From an uncultured Micrococcales bacterium (GTDB taxonomy: Bacteria > Actinomycetota > Actinomycetes > Actinomycetales > Microbacteriaceae), in assembly GCA_903832875.1 (NCBI GenBank), contig CAILDA010000133.1:1-48140 (forward strand): 48,140 nt of DNA, in the 5' to 3' direction. Shown here one piece after another: positions 27,068 through 35,645 of this stretch. Positions within the stretch are counted from its first letter, which is position 1, and the number at the start of each line of letters is the position of its first letter. The position numbers and the translations under genes were made by a program. The notes beneath the pieces are model-generated. The model worked only from the letters and a program-made list of their open reading frames with translations. It did not search any database and was not told the origin of the DNA.

Positions 27068-30000
27068 CTACTGCGCTTCGACTACGAGAATCAGGTCCCC
27101 TGACTCCACAGATTGGGTCTTGGTTATGGCTAAACGCCTTACAATTCCCGCTGTATTTGCAGTTATTGTGGCTTCCATCTTCATAGCCTCTATTGTTGCT
27201 ACCGGCTGGCCAAGCGCAACAGGTGTGCCTTCGACAACCTGGAGGGTTACCACTCCAGCAAATGGAGCTGCCACTTCAGCTGGGTTAGCCAAGTTTGCTT
27301 TCTCAGCAGAAACTACCGCTGTGGCTATCTTGCGATCACGAACGTTGATAGGTCTTAGCTGGCCATTTAGAGTCGCCATGACGGTCCTAAAGCCCTTAGT
27401 GTCGGGGCTTCCGATAGCTTCAAGGCCAACAAAAATACGAACACCCTTGGCAATTTCAACTACGTGCTCTTGGCCTTGTTCCAAACCATACAAGTAGTCC
27501 AAAGTGTCAACCGGATCAAGGTTGCCGTAAATTGCTCTGGTCTTCTCAAACTCAGCTGTTGGGCCAGCAAAGAGCAACCTGTTTAGCGTGCTGCGCCTAA
27601 CCTTTTCATCAACAGATCTCAAGTTCTCTAAATCAGCATCTGAAACCGGAGTTAAACCAAACTTAGGGTTCTTACCCTGCAGAACTTTAGTTCTAAATGG
27701 CTCAGGCCAGCCACCAGGTAGGTCACCAAGTTCACCAGCCATAAAGCCAACAACTGAATCAGGAATGTCATAGTTCTGCGGGTTCTTAGCAAATTCAGCA
27801 GGATCTGCATTCACTGCAACTAGGTGAAGCGCTAGGTCGCCAACAACCTTAGATGAAGGAGTTACCTTAGGAGGTCTTCCTAAAATCTCATTGGCGGCGG
27901 CATACATGTCTTCAACTCGTTCGAAATGGTTGCCAAGACCTAGCGCGATTGCTTGCTGTCTTAGGTTTGATAGCTGACCACCTGGAATTTCATGCCTATA
28001 AACACGACCAGTTGGTCCACGAAGTCCAGATTCAAATGGAGCATAAACATTTCGAACAGCTTCCCAATATGGTTCGAGAGTTGTCATCTCGCCAAGAGTG
28101 ATTCCTGAATCTCTTTCAGTGTGTTCAAGAGCTGCAACTAGTGCGGATGCTGAAGGTTGTGAAGTTGTGCCTGCCATCGGAGCTGAAGCAACATCAACTG
28201 CATCAACACCAGCATCAATTGCAGCCATCAGTGTTGCTAGCTGGCCACCTGCAGTGTCGTGGGTGTGTAGATGAACTGGCAAGTCAAACTTCTCACGAAG
28301 AGCAGTAACTAACTTTGCCGCAGCCTGAGGGCGAAGCAATCCAGCCATGTCTTTGATAGCCAATATGTGAGCACCAGCTGCAACTATCTGTCCAGCTAAC
28401 TGAAGGTAATAATCCAGTGTGTATAGATCTTCTTTTGGATCTAGCAAATCACCGGTATAACAAATAGCAACTTCTGCAACAGCTGTCTTAGTTTTAAGAA
28501 CAGCGTTTATTGCAGGAATCATTTGGTCAACATCGTTTAGTGCATCAAAGATTCTAAAGATATCAACACCGCTAGAGGCAGCCTCAGCTACGAATGCATC
28601 AGTAACCTCAACCGGGTATGGCGTATAACCAACAGTGTTTTGCCCACGCAAGAGCATTTGAATACAAATGTTTGGCATTGCTTCGCGAAGAGCTACAAGT
28701 CTTGCCCATGGGTCTTCACCGAGGAATCTGAGTGCAACATCGTAGGTTGCTCCACCCCATGCTTCAACGGAGAACAGTTTGCTCAGCACTCTTGCCTGAT
28801 AAGGCGCAACCTGAACTAAATCTCTTGAACGCACTCTTGTTGCAAGTAGTGACTGGTGGGCATCGCGGAATGTTGTGTCAGTTATCGCAACAGCCTTTTG
28901 ATCTCGCAACGCTTTAGCAAAAGCAACCGGTCCTAGTTCTTGCAAAGCCTGTCTAGATCCTGCAGGAGCAGCAAGCGTTAGATCTAGTTTTGGTAATTTG
29001 AAGGCAGGAGAAACTAAGTTACCTCTTGCTCCATGTGGTTGGTTCACTGTGACATCAGCTAGCCAGTTCAGAATCTTGGTGCCACGGTCTTGAGATGGGT
29101 ATGCGCTAAGGAGTTCTGGTCGCTCATCAATAAATGCTGTGCTCAAATCCCCTGCTGCAAAACTGGCATCCCCCAGCACACCTTGCAAGAAGGCAATGTT
29201 GGTGGCTACTCCTCTGATGCGGAATTCCGCTAACGCACGTTGGGCTCTGCTAACGGCAGATTTCAAATCGCGACCGCGAGTAATTAGCTTTACCAAAAGT
29301 GAATCGAAGTGCGGGCTGATTTCGCTACCAGTAGATGCAGTTCCACCATCTAATCTGATTCCAGCTCCACCAGGAGAACGGTAGGTGGTTATCTTTCCGG
29401 TGTCTGGCCTAAAGCCTGCACTTGGGTCCTCTGTGGTGATACGACATTGAATAGCAAAGCCATGCATCTCAATCTTGTCTTGAGTAAGACCAAGATCTAC
29501 TAGTGACTCCCCTGCTGCAATCCGCATCTGCGATTGAACTAAATCAATTTCAGTTATCTCTTCAGTAACGGTGTGCTCAACTTGAATGCGAGGATTCATT
29601 TCGATGAAGACATGCTTACCAGCATTATCGCCAATAGTGTCAATTAGGAATTCAACAGTTCCAGCGTTGACATAGCCAATTTCTTTAGCGAAAGAAACAG
29701 CATCTTTGTATAGCGCTTGACGAAGAGCTTCATCGATATTTGGCGCAGGTGCTATTTCAACAACCTTTTGGTTTCTTCTTTGCACTGAGCAGTCACGTTC
29801 AAAAAGGTGAACAACATTGCCTTCGCTGTCAGCAAGGATCTGAACTTCGATGTGTCTAGGGCGAAGAACTGCTTGCTCTAAGAAAACTCTGGCGTCACCA
29901 AAAGCTGATTGAGCCTCCCTCATAGCCTCGCCAATTGCTCCCGAGAGCTCATCAAGCTTTGCAACACGGCGCATGCCTCTGCCGCCACCACCAGCAACGG

Positions 30001-30475
30001 CTTTTACAAATAGCGGAAAACCGATCTCTTTAGAATCAGAAATCAAAAGTTCAACATCATCTGATTGTCTCGATGATTTTAGAACTGGAACACCAGCAGC
30101 CATAGCTGCTTCTTTTGCGTTTACCTTGTTACCAGCAAGTTCCAGAACATGAGAACCAGGGCCAATAAAAGTTATGCCATTAGCGGCAGCTGCTTCAGCT
30201 AGTTCAGGGTTCTCGCTTAGAAAGCCATAGCCTGGGTAAATGGCATCAGCGCCACATTCTTTGGCCACTCTGATGATTTCTGTTACATCTAGGTAGGCAC
30301 GAACCGGGTGACCTAAAGCTCCAATTTGGTATGCCTCATCGGCTTTGAGGCGATGTGACGAGTTTCTGTCTTCGTAAGCAAATACTGCGACAGTCTTTGC
30401 TCCTAGCTCATAGGCAGCACGGAATGCACGGATGGCGATTTCGCCACGGTTGGCAACCAAAATCTTCTTGAACAT
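27068..30475 (-). CDS. pyc: Pyruvate carboxylase
   Basis: Pyruvate carboxylase makes oxaloacetate from pyruvate and bicarbonate, refilling the TCA cycle. The 1135-residue single-chain enzyme has a biotin carboxylase domain (about 1-450; GGGGRGMRRV ATP loop, EMNPRIQVEHTVTEE), a carboxyltransferase TIM barrel (from about 530; DTTFRDAHQSLLATR, with metal site HLHTHDTAGG), the allosteric/linker domain, and a C-terminal biotinyl domain with EAMKMEA. I start at ATG 30475 (MFKKILVANRGEIA), the normal family start; the frame is open 16 codons further. It heads a probable pyc - MinD-like - def operon. Confidence 0.97.
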   Translation of the reverse strand: MFKKILVANRGEIAIRAFRAAYELGAKTVAVFAYEDRNSSHRLKADEAYQIGALGHPVRAYLDVTEIIRVAKECGADAIYPGYGFLSENPELAEAAAANGITFIGPGSHVLELAGNKVNAKEAAMAAGVPVLKSSRQSDDVELLISDSKEIGFPLFVKAVAGGGGRGMRRVAKLDELSGAIGEAMREAQSAFGDARVFLEQAVLRPRHIEVQILADSEGNVVHLFERDCSVQRRNQKVVEIAPAPNIDEALRQALYKDAVSFAKEIGYVNAGTVEFLIDTIGDNAGKHVFIEMNPRIQVEHTVTEEITEIDLVQSQMRIAAGESLVDLGLTQDKIEMHGFAIQCRITTEDPSAGFRPDTGKITTYRSPGGAGIRLDGGTASTGSEISPHFDSLLVKLITRGRDLKSAVSRAQRALAEFRIRGVATNIAFLQGVLGDASFAAGDLSTAFIDERPELLSAYPSQDRGTKILNWLADVTVNQPHGARGNLVSPAFKLPKLDLTLAAPAGSRQALQELGPVAFAKALRDQKAVAITDTTFRDAHQSLLATRVRSRDLVQVAPYQARVLSKLFSVEAWGGATYDVALRFLGEDPWARLVALREAMPNICIQMLLRGQNTVGYTPYPVEVTDAFVAEAASSGVDIFRIFDALNDVDQMIPAINAVLKTKTAVAEVAICYTGDLLDPKEDLYTLDYYLQLAGQIVAAGAHILAIKDMAGLLRPQAAAKLVTALREKFDLPVHLHTHDTAGGQLATLMAAIDAGVDAVDVASAPMAGTTSQPSASALVAALEHTERDSGITLGEMTTLEPYWEAVRNVYAPFESGLRGPTGRVYRHEIPGGQLSNLRQQAIALGLGNHFERVEDMYAAANEILGRPPKVTPSSKVVGDLALHLVAVNADPAEFAKNPQNYDIPDSVVGFMAGELGDLPGGWPEPFRTKVLQGKNPKFGLTPVSDADLENLRSVDEKVRRSTLNRLLFAGPTAEFEKTRAIYGNLDPVDTLDYLYGLEQGQEHVVEIAKGVRIFVGLEAIGSPDTKGFRTVMATLNGQLRPINVRDRKIATAVVSAEKANLANPAEVAAPFAGVVTLQVVEGTPVALGQPVATIEAMKMEATITANTAGIVRRLAITKTQSVESGDLILVVEAQ

Positions 30476-30531
30476 GGGTTCCGTTCCTGCAGTCAAGCGA
30501 ACAAATAACGAAGTGCACGTCAATCAAAAGG

Positions 30532-30544
30532 TAGCCTTATCGGG
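30532..30544 (+). promoter_or_regulatory. Leaderless-type -10 before the ParA-like gene
   Basis: TAGCCT (30532-30537) fits TANNNT and ends six bases before GTG 30544, the arrangement seen for leaderless actinobacterial transcripts. No good -35 is visible and no ribosome site sits at the usual distance. Inference only. Confidence 0.35.
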
Positions 30545-31587
30545 TGCATGTATTAAGCATTAGCGCCCTGAAGGGCGGAGTTGGTAAGACCACGGTTACC
30601 CTGGGACTTGCCTCTGCCGCCATGTCTAAAGGCTTACGTACTCTGGTGATCGATTTAGACCCTCAGTGCAACGTCAGCAATGGATTAGGTGCGGTTGGGG
30701 ATTTTGATAATTCAGCGGCCGAAGTAATCAAGAAGCCCCGACACGGCGCTGTGTTCAAAGCAATTGTAGCGTCATCTTGGGCTAAGGGACAGACTGGACG
30801 CCTAGACATTATGGTTGGCCACTCAAGGCTTACCGCTAGAAACAGCACAAACCCATCCTTCAGATCGCTTTGGAACCTGGAGCAGGCGCTGTCTCGAATC
30901 GAGAAAGATTACGACCTAGTACTCATCGACACTCCACCTAACATCAACGCTCTAACCCGCATGGCTTGGGTGGCCAGCGATCGAGTTCTATTGGTAGCAG
31001 AGCCATCCATTAATTCAGTTCTGGCAATTGAGTCTGCGATGAAAGCCCTGCACGAAGTTAGAAGGCAAGTTAACCGTCAGGTGAGTTTATTTGGAATCCT
31101 AATCAACAGGCTAAGACCGAGCGTTGCTGAGCATCAATACCGAGTGAATGAACTCGAAGAGCTCTACGGCCAATCACTTATCAGCACACCAATAGAGGAG
31201 AAATCAGCTATTCAACAAGCTCAGGGTGCTGGAAGATCTATCCACTCATGGCCAGGTCAAAGCGCTGCTAAGTTAGCCGCTCAATTTGATGAATTGTTAG
31301 AGCAGATTTCTAGTTCTTTTGCCTCAGAAGACCTCAGACAAATTGAACAATCTGGGCGATCAACTAGCAAAAACAGGTTTTCCAAGAGAACTCATGATTC
31401 AACTGAGACTAAGCGGGCAAAATCTAAACACGCTTCTGAAGATAACGTCAAAGCCAAAGGTGAGCGGGTTGAGATGGTGACAAATGTTCCAGTTTCACCG
31501 GAATATCAAGATAAGTTCAATGAAGTTTTACGTCAGACCATGACTGAGAAGCAGATTAAATCGCTAACCGATAAGGAAGATGATTAA
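30544..31587 (+). CDS. ParA-like ATPase with charged C-terminal tail
   Basis: The 347-residue protein starts directly with the ParA-type deviant Walker A LKGGVGKTTV (signature Lys10, Lys15), followed by VIDLDPQCN and VLIDTPPN. It has no N-terminal DNA-binding extension and no parB neighbour. After the ATPase domain (about 1-255) comes a basic/acidic, Ser-rich, probably disordered tail and a short terminal segment (EYQDKFNEVLRQTMTEKQIK) that may be a helix. Family knowledge suggests a positioning ATPase; the cargo is unknown. It is divergent from pyc, convergent with a MerR gene (stops adjacent), and begins with GTG. Confidence 0.85.
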   Translation: MHVLSISALKGGVGKTTVTLGLASAAMSKGLRTLVIDLDPQCNVSNGLGAVGDFDNSAAEVIKKPRHGAVFKAIVASSWAKGQTGRLDIMVGHSRLTARNSTNPSFRSLWNLEQALSRIEKDYDLVLIDTPPNINALTRMAWVASDRVLLVAEPSINSVLAIESAMKALHEVRRQVNRQVSLFGILINRLRPSVAEHQYRVNELEELYGQSLISTPIEEKSAIQQAQGAGRSIHSWPGQSAAKLAAQFDELLEQISSSFASEDLRQIEQSGRSTSKNRFSKRTHDSTETKRAKSKHASEDNVKAKGERVEMVTNVPVSPEYQDKFNEVLRQTMTEKQIKSLTDKEDD

Positions 31588-31609
31588 CTAAACAGCTTTT
31601 TTGTTTAGT
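31587..31609. terminator. Hairpin at a tail-to-tail junction
   Basis: Perfect 8-bp inverted repeat ACTAAACA (31587-31594) / TGTTTAGT (31602-31609) with a 7-base T-rich loop, placed exactly across the adjacent stop codons of the ParA-like and MerR genes. It could slow or end transcription from both sides, but the stem is A/T-rich and no T-run follows, so it is a weak candidate. Confidence 0.35.
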
Positions 31610-32184
31610 CTGCGGAGGGTTAGTTCGTCCATCTCTTCGACGTGGCTAGGGTCGATGTGAGCAAGCGTTGCTTCCACTTCATCTAGTACCTTGCCAACTG
31701 AAATACCAAAGACTCCTTGACCTTTGTCCATCAAGTCAATAATTTCATCAGCTGATGTGAATAGGTAAACCTTTGCTCCATCAGAGAACAGAGTGATTTT
31801 AGCCAGGTCGCTAATTCCAGCTGCACGAAGTTCTTTGATAGCGATTCGGATCTGCTGCAAAGATACGCCAGCGTCTAAGAAGTTCTTAACTAGCTTCAAA
31901 ACTAAAATGTCGCGGAAAGAGTAAAGTCTCTGGGTTCCCGAACCTGATGCTCCCCTAACGCTTGGTTGCACTAAAGCTGTTCTATCCCAGTAATCAAGTT
32001 GGCGATAGCTAATACCGGCCGCTCCCGCTGCAGAAGTGCCTCGGTAGCCAACGTTTGGATCATGCCAAGGTTGCGAGACTGCGAATAAATCATCTTGCAG
32101 GTAGGCAAAATCGCTTGCTTTACTCAGGTCGATTCGGCCAGTTTCAGTGGTCGGTTCAACGTTTTCTGGTTGTAATGAGTCCAT
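31588..32184 (-). CDS. MerR-family regulator (Rv1830/ResR-like)
   Basis: The 198-residue protein has an N-terminal tail (about 1-45), a MerR winged helix-turn-helix (ISYRQLDYWDRTALVQPSVRGASGSGTQRLYSF) and a helical region (DILVLKLVKNFLDAGVSLQQIRIAIKEL) followed by a C-terminal effector/dimer part. It corresponds by position to M. tuberculosis Rv1830, one of two MerR proteins near garA, linked there to growth and division control. There is a very good ribosome site (AGGAGG, five bases) before ATG 32184. A 19-bp palindrome lies just upstream, so autoregulation is likely. Confidence 0.88.
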   Translation of the reverse strand: MDSLQPENVEPTTETGRIDLSKASDFAYLQDDLFAVSQPWHDPNVGYRGTSAAGAAGISYRQLDYWDRTALVQPSVRGASGSGTQRLYSFRDILVLKLVKNFLDAGVSLQQIRIAIKELRAAGISDLAKITLFSDGAKVYLFTSADEIIDLMDKGQGVFGISVGKVLDEVEATLAHIDPSHVEEMDELTLRRLNKKAV

Positions 32185-32210
32185 GCTGGCCTCCTCTCAA
32201 TATTCATAAA

Positions 32211-32229
32211 GTTCAAGTTGACCTTGAAC
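32211..32229 (-). promoter_or_regulatory. Palindromic operator upstream of the MerR gene
   Basis: Perfect inverted repeat GTTCAAG-N5-CTTGAAC, 27-45 bases before the ATG of the MerR gene. Its size and position are typical of MerR-family operators. -10-like A/T-rich sequence (TATGAATATT) follows it on the minus strand. The binder is most simply the adjacent MerR protein or FtsR; neither is shown by the sequence. Confidence 0.6.
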
Positions 32230-32294
32230 GTTTTCTTAATTCTTGCTGCTACCTACGACTAAGGGCAGTTAATATTCATCTTCGGCGTGTCGCG

Positions 32295-32978
32295 TTAGTC
32301 AATTTTGTCGATAACTGAGCGGATTAACTCAGATCGAATATTGGCAAATTGCGCTTCAATCTCGGCTGCATAGGCTGCTGCACGGGACTTTGCTGCTGGA
32401 TCACGTTGCTTTTTAACGCTAGCTACAACACCTTGAATCAAGCCAAGGTCCCGATCTGCTGCGGTCTTGATGCCACGCAAATGTCTGGCTGAAATACCGA
32501 AGCGCTGGAGCTGCATCAAAGATCTAGCGATTTCGATGTCGCTGTATTCGAATGGGTCGACACCAATCAAGGCATTTGCTTGAGCTTCAGCTAGCAGAGT
32601 TTCATTGATTCCAGATTCAGCAATGAGTTCAAGCTTAGAGAACTGTCTATTCACGCTTGGTCGTCTTGTTCCAGTAGGTAGCGATGGCTGCTTGCCTGAA
32701 TCTAGGTCATCTAGATATGAACGAATGACTTTTAGCGGTAAGAACTTGTCTCTTTGCAATTCAAGAATGAGTTTTACTCGATCAACGTGAGCCTCAGAGT
32801 ATTTGCGATAACCCGCATCTGTTCTTAGCGGATTTACTAAACCCTGTTCTTCTAAAAAGCGGATCTTCGATGGAGACAAATCTGGAAAATCAGACTTAAG
32901 TATTTCAATTACACGACCAATGGTGTGCAATTTACCTGGTCTAGGTGCAAATAAACTCGTTGCTTCGTTAACAGCCAT
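32295..32978 (-). CDS. ftsR: MerR-type regulator FtsR (Rv1828-like)
   Basis: The 227-residue protein has a MerR winged HTH at about residues 16-85 (TIGRVIEILKSDFPDLSPSK, then FLEEQGLVNPLRTDAGYRKY) and a helical C-terminal region without a cysteine cluster. It corresponds to M. tuberculosis Rv1828 and C. glutamicum FtsR; the latter is described as an activator of ftsZ. It follows garA after nine bases and so probably shares its transcript. A possible target palindrome lies upstream of ftsZ at 1080-1100. The start is ATG 32978. Confidence 0.85.
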   Translation of the reverse strand: MAVNEATSLFAPRPGKLHTIGRVIEILKSDFPDLSPSKIRFLEEQGLVNPLRTDAGYRKYSEAHVDRVKLILELQRDKFLPLKVIRSYLDDLDSGKQPSLPTGTRRPSVNRQFSKLELIAESGINETLLAEAQANALIGVDPFEYSDIEIARSLMQLQRFGISARHLRGIKTAADRDLGLIQGVVASVKKQRDPAAKSRAAAYAAEIEAQFANIRSELIRSVIDKID

Positions 32979-32987
32979 GACTTATCC

Positions 32988-33431
32988 CTAGCTGTCTTTC
33001 TTAGAAGCGTAAAAAGTGAAGTGATACTTACCTACCTGAAGCTCACCGCTGTTTACAAGAACAGCAGATTCCACTCTTGCGCCAGCAAGGTATGTGCCGT
33101 TTAGTGAAGCAAGATCCTTTACGGTAAAGACACCAGCGCTTCTAGATATCTCGGCATGTCTTCTTGAAACTGTTACGTCGTCGAGGAAGATATCTGCATT
33201 CGGATGTCTGCCAACTGTAACTAGGTCTGCATCTAGTAAGAAACGAGCACCTTTATTAGGTCCACGTCGCACGATTAGAAGGGCATTGCCTGAAGGTAGC
33301 GCTTCAACAGCTGTCTGTTCTTCATCGGAAAGAGAGTCTTGTTCTGAGCCAAGGAGATCTTCTTCGAATTTACGAGTTGACTCAGTTTCGTCACCAGAAC
33401 CTGATGCTGGGCCATTAGCTAACTCGTTCAA
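32988..33431 (-). CDS. garA: FHA-domain regulator GarA/OdhI
   Basis: GarA inhibits the 2-oxoglutarate dehydrogenase complex and adjusts glutamate metabolism; phosphorylation of its N terminus by Ser/Thr kinases switches it off by self-binding to the FHA domain. The 147-residue protein has an acidic N-terminal tail and an FHA domain with the phosphothreonine-binding residues (GRHPNAD, VSRRHAE, LNGTYL). The tail reads DETESTRKFEEDLL (14-27), similar but not identical to the ETTSVF phospho-motif of GarA/OdhI; Thr16 and Thr19 are possible sites. The ATG overlaps the pgsA stop (ATGA). Confidence 0.9.
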   Translation of the reverse strand: MNELANGPASGSGDETESTRKFEEDLLGSEQDSLSDEEQTAVEALPSGNALLIVRRGPNKGARFLLDADLVTVGRHPNADIFLDDVTVSRRHAEISRSAGVFTVKDLASLNGTYLAGARVESAVLVNSGELQVGKYHFTFYASKKDS

Positions 33432-34048
33432 TTTCGCTCCTCTTCGCTTAAAAGAATACCTGAGGAAGACCTAGCTGATTTCCTGATGTTATAAACCTGA
33501 AGTAAATAGAGGCCACAGGTCCACCAGTACAGCCAGATACCCCAGAAGGCGAAAGCCCAAGCTATTGGATAGACGATGACCGCAGCTTGCTCAGGCAAGA
33601 CCTCGGGTAAAAGAAGTAATGGGAAGGCATACAGCAGTGCAAAGGTTCCTGCCTTACCTGTGTAATTCACTGGCAGCGGGCCGTGCCCGACTTGAGCCAA
33701 GAACGGCAAGGTGAAGAACAATAGGAGATCTCTAGCAACAACAGCGACAACTAGCCACCATGGCACCTTCTCTGTCATCGCAAGGCCAATCAAAGAGGCA
33801 AAGATGAATAACCTGTCGGCAGCAGGGTCTAAAAGCTGACCCAATCGGGACATTTGGTTGAGTTTTCTAGCCAAGAAGCCATCAAGCCAATCGGTGAAGC
33901 TAGAAAATGCTAGAACGGCAAATGCAAGAAGATTTTGATCAATGAGAATCAACCATAGGAATACTGGCACCAGCAACAAACGCAGGCCACTAAGAGCGTT
34001 GGGCCAGGTAAGTACCCGGTCACTTAGTTGTAGATTGCTCTCTGCCAT
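33428..34048 (-). CDS. pgsA: CDP-alcohol phosphatidyltransferase (PgsA-like)
   Basis: This integral membrane enzyme joins CDP-diacylglycerol to an alcohol phosphate, most likely glycerol 3-phosphate. The 206-residue protein has the family signature D-x2-D-G-x2-A-R-x8-G-x3-D-x3-D (DWLDGFLARKLNQMSRLGQ, then LLDPAADR) and about five membrane segments. In mycobacteria the pgsA2 gene sits in the garA region. The exact alcohol (glycerol phosphate, inositol or another phosphatidyl acceptor such as for cardiolipin) cannot be fixed from sequence. It follows der after 76 bases. Confidence 0.88.
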   Translation of the reverse strand: MAESNLQLSDRVLTWPNALSGLRLLLVPVFLWLILIDQNLLAFAVLAFSSFTDWLDGFLARKLNQMSRLGQLLDPAADRLFIFASLIGLAMTEKVPWWLVVAVVARDLLLFFTLPFLAQVGHGPLPVNYTGKAGTFALLYAFPLLLLPEVLPEQAAVIVYPIAWAFAFWGIWLYWWTCGLYLLQVYNIRKSARSSSGILLSEEERN

Positions 34049-34124
34049 GATTACCTGATTCTAGTTTTGTTTTGCCAGAAGGGCTAGCGGGAATTTAAGC
34101 CACTCCTAGTTCCTGAGGGCAAAA

Positions 34125-35633
34125 TTAACGCTTACGTTTTTCTCTTACTCGCATACCAATTTCAACTGGAGATCCTTCAAAACCATAGGTTTCACGAAGT
34201 CGTCTAACAATGAATCTGCGGTAACCAGGATCTAAGAATCCGGTTGTAAATAGAACAAACTTAGGCGGTCTGGTGCTGGCCTGAGTAGCAAAGAGAATGC
34301 GAGGTTGCTTACCACCACGAACTGGATGAGGAAATTCCATTGCCAATTCTTGAATGAAAGCGTTTAGCTTTCCAGTTGGAATACGAGTGTCCCAAGAATC
34401 AAGAGCAACTTCCAATGCAGGAACAAGCTTTTCTAAATGACGTCCGGTTTTAGCTGAGATGTTAACTCTTGGTGCCCAGTCAACGTGAGCTAGATCCTGT
34501 TCGATCTCTCGCTCAAGGTATTCACGTCTATCTTCATCTAGGGTGTCCCACTTATTGAAAGCTAGAACGATTGCTCGACCTGACTCTAAGGCCATGTCAA
34601 CAATACGAATATCACCTTCAGAGATTTTCTCAGTTACATCCAAAACAACAACAGCAACTTCAGCTCTTTCAAGTGCAGCAGCAGTTCGAAGTGATGCATA
34701 GAAATCTGCACCCTGAGCTAAATGGATTCTCCTTCTGATACCTGCGGTATCGATGAAGCGCCAAACTTTGCCACCTAATTCAACCTGCTCATCGATTGGA
34801 TCTCTGGTTGTTCCAGCTAGATCGTTTACAACTGCACGCTCAGAGCCAACTGCTTTATTAAGTAGTGATGACTTACCTACGTTAGGACGGCCAATAATTG
34901 CAATTCTTCTAGGCCCACCGAATTCTTGTTTAGCAACAGCAGATACTTCAGGAAGTACATTCATGACCTTATCTAGAACGTCTGCAACACCGCGACCATG
35001 CAGAGCCGATACTGGATGTGGCTCCCCTAAACCAAGTGACCAGAGTGAAGCAGCTTCTGCTTCACCTCTTTCATCATCAACTTTGTTAGCAAGTAAAAGA
35101 ACAGGTTTCTTGCTTGCTCTTAGCATTTTGACAACGCGCTCATCAGTTGCTGTTGGGCCAACAGTTGCATCAACAACGAATAGCACAGCATCAGCTAGTT
35201 CAACTGCTATCTCAGCTTGAATTGCAACTGACTTGTCGATTCCTTTGGCATCTGGTTCCCAGCCTCCGGTATCAACCAAAGTGTATTTACGACCATTCCA
35301 TTCAGCTTTATAAGAAACTCGGTCTCGAGTGACCCCCGGCTTATCTTCAACTACGGCTTCACGTCTACCGATGATTCGGTTGACCAGTGCAGATTTACCT
35401 ACGTTAGGGCGACCAACGATAGCCAAGACTGGCAGTGCTGGCATAAGAATAGGCTTGCCTTCGGCAATGCCCATCTCCTCTAGAACCTGAATATCTTCTT
35501 CGTCTAGTTCATAGTCTTCAAGACCAACACGAAGTGCTCGAACTCGGGCCTCTTCTTCTTCAGAAGAAAGCGAATTTAGGCGTTCGAGAAACTCTGGATC
35601 AACTGCTTCCGCGTTGAAATCCTGCTCATCCAT
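34125..35633 (-). CDS. der: Ribosome assembly GTPase Der (EngA)
   Basis: Der is a double-GTPase needed for 50S ribosome maturation. The 502-residue protein has two G domains in tandem, with P-loops GRPNVGKSA (Lys80) and GRPNVGKSS (about residue 250), both with DTGGW/DTAG and NKxD motifs (NKVD, NKWD), and a KH-like C-terminal domain. About 67 residues precede the first G domain; they are very acidic and much longer than in most Der proteins. ATG 35633 follows cmk by 12 bases. Confidence 0.96.
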   Translation of the reverse strand: MDEQDFNAEAVDPEFLERLNSLSSEEEEARVRALRVGLEDYELDEEDIQVLEEMGIAEGKPILMPALPVLAIVGRPNVGKSALVNRIIGRREAVVEDKPGVTRDRVSYKAEWNGRKYTLVDTGGWEPDAKGIDKSVAIQAEIAVELADAVLFVVDATVGPTATDERVVKMLRASKKPVLLLANKVDDERGEAEAASLWSLGLGEPHPVSALHGRGVADVLDKVMNVLPEVSAVAKQEFGGPRRIAIIGRPNVGKSSLLNKAVGSERAVVNDLAGTTRDPIDEQVELGGKVWRFIDTAGIRRRIHLAQGADFYASLRTAAALERAEVAVVVLDVTEKISEGDIRIVDMALESGRAIVLAFNKWDTLDEDRREYLEREIEQDLAHVDWAPRVNISAKTGRHLEKLVPALEVALDSWDTRIPTGKLNAFIQELAMEFPHPVRGGKQPRILFATQASTRPPKFVLFTTGFLDPGYRRFIVRRLRETYGFEGSPVEIGMRVREKRKR

Positions 35634-35645
35634 GTTTACCTCTAC

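Noticed and set aside
27045-27497. 150-residue plus-strand frame inside pyruvate carboxylase
   Set aside because: Antisense to the biotinyl domain; no independent support.
34049-34124. TTTTGCC...GGCAAAA inverted repeat in the der-pgsA gap as a terminator or riboswitch
   Set aside because: The arms are seven bases and more than 40 bases apart with no convincing inner stem or T-run, so I do not call a structure.
34753-35220. 155-residue plus-strand open frame inside der
   Set aside because: It is opposite a strongly conserved GTPase; Ser/Thr-rich composition is typical of antisense shadow frames in this window.
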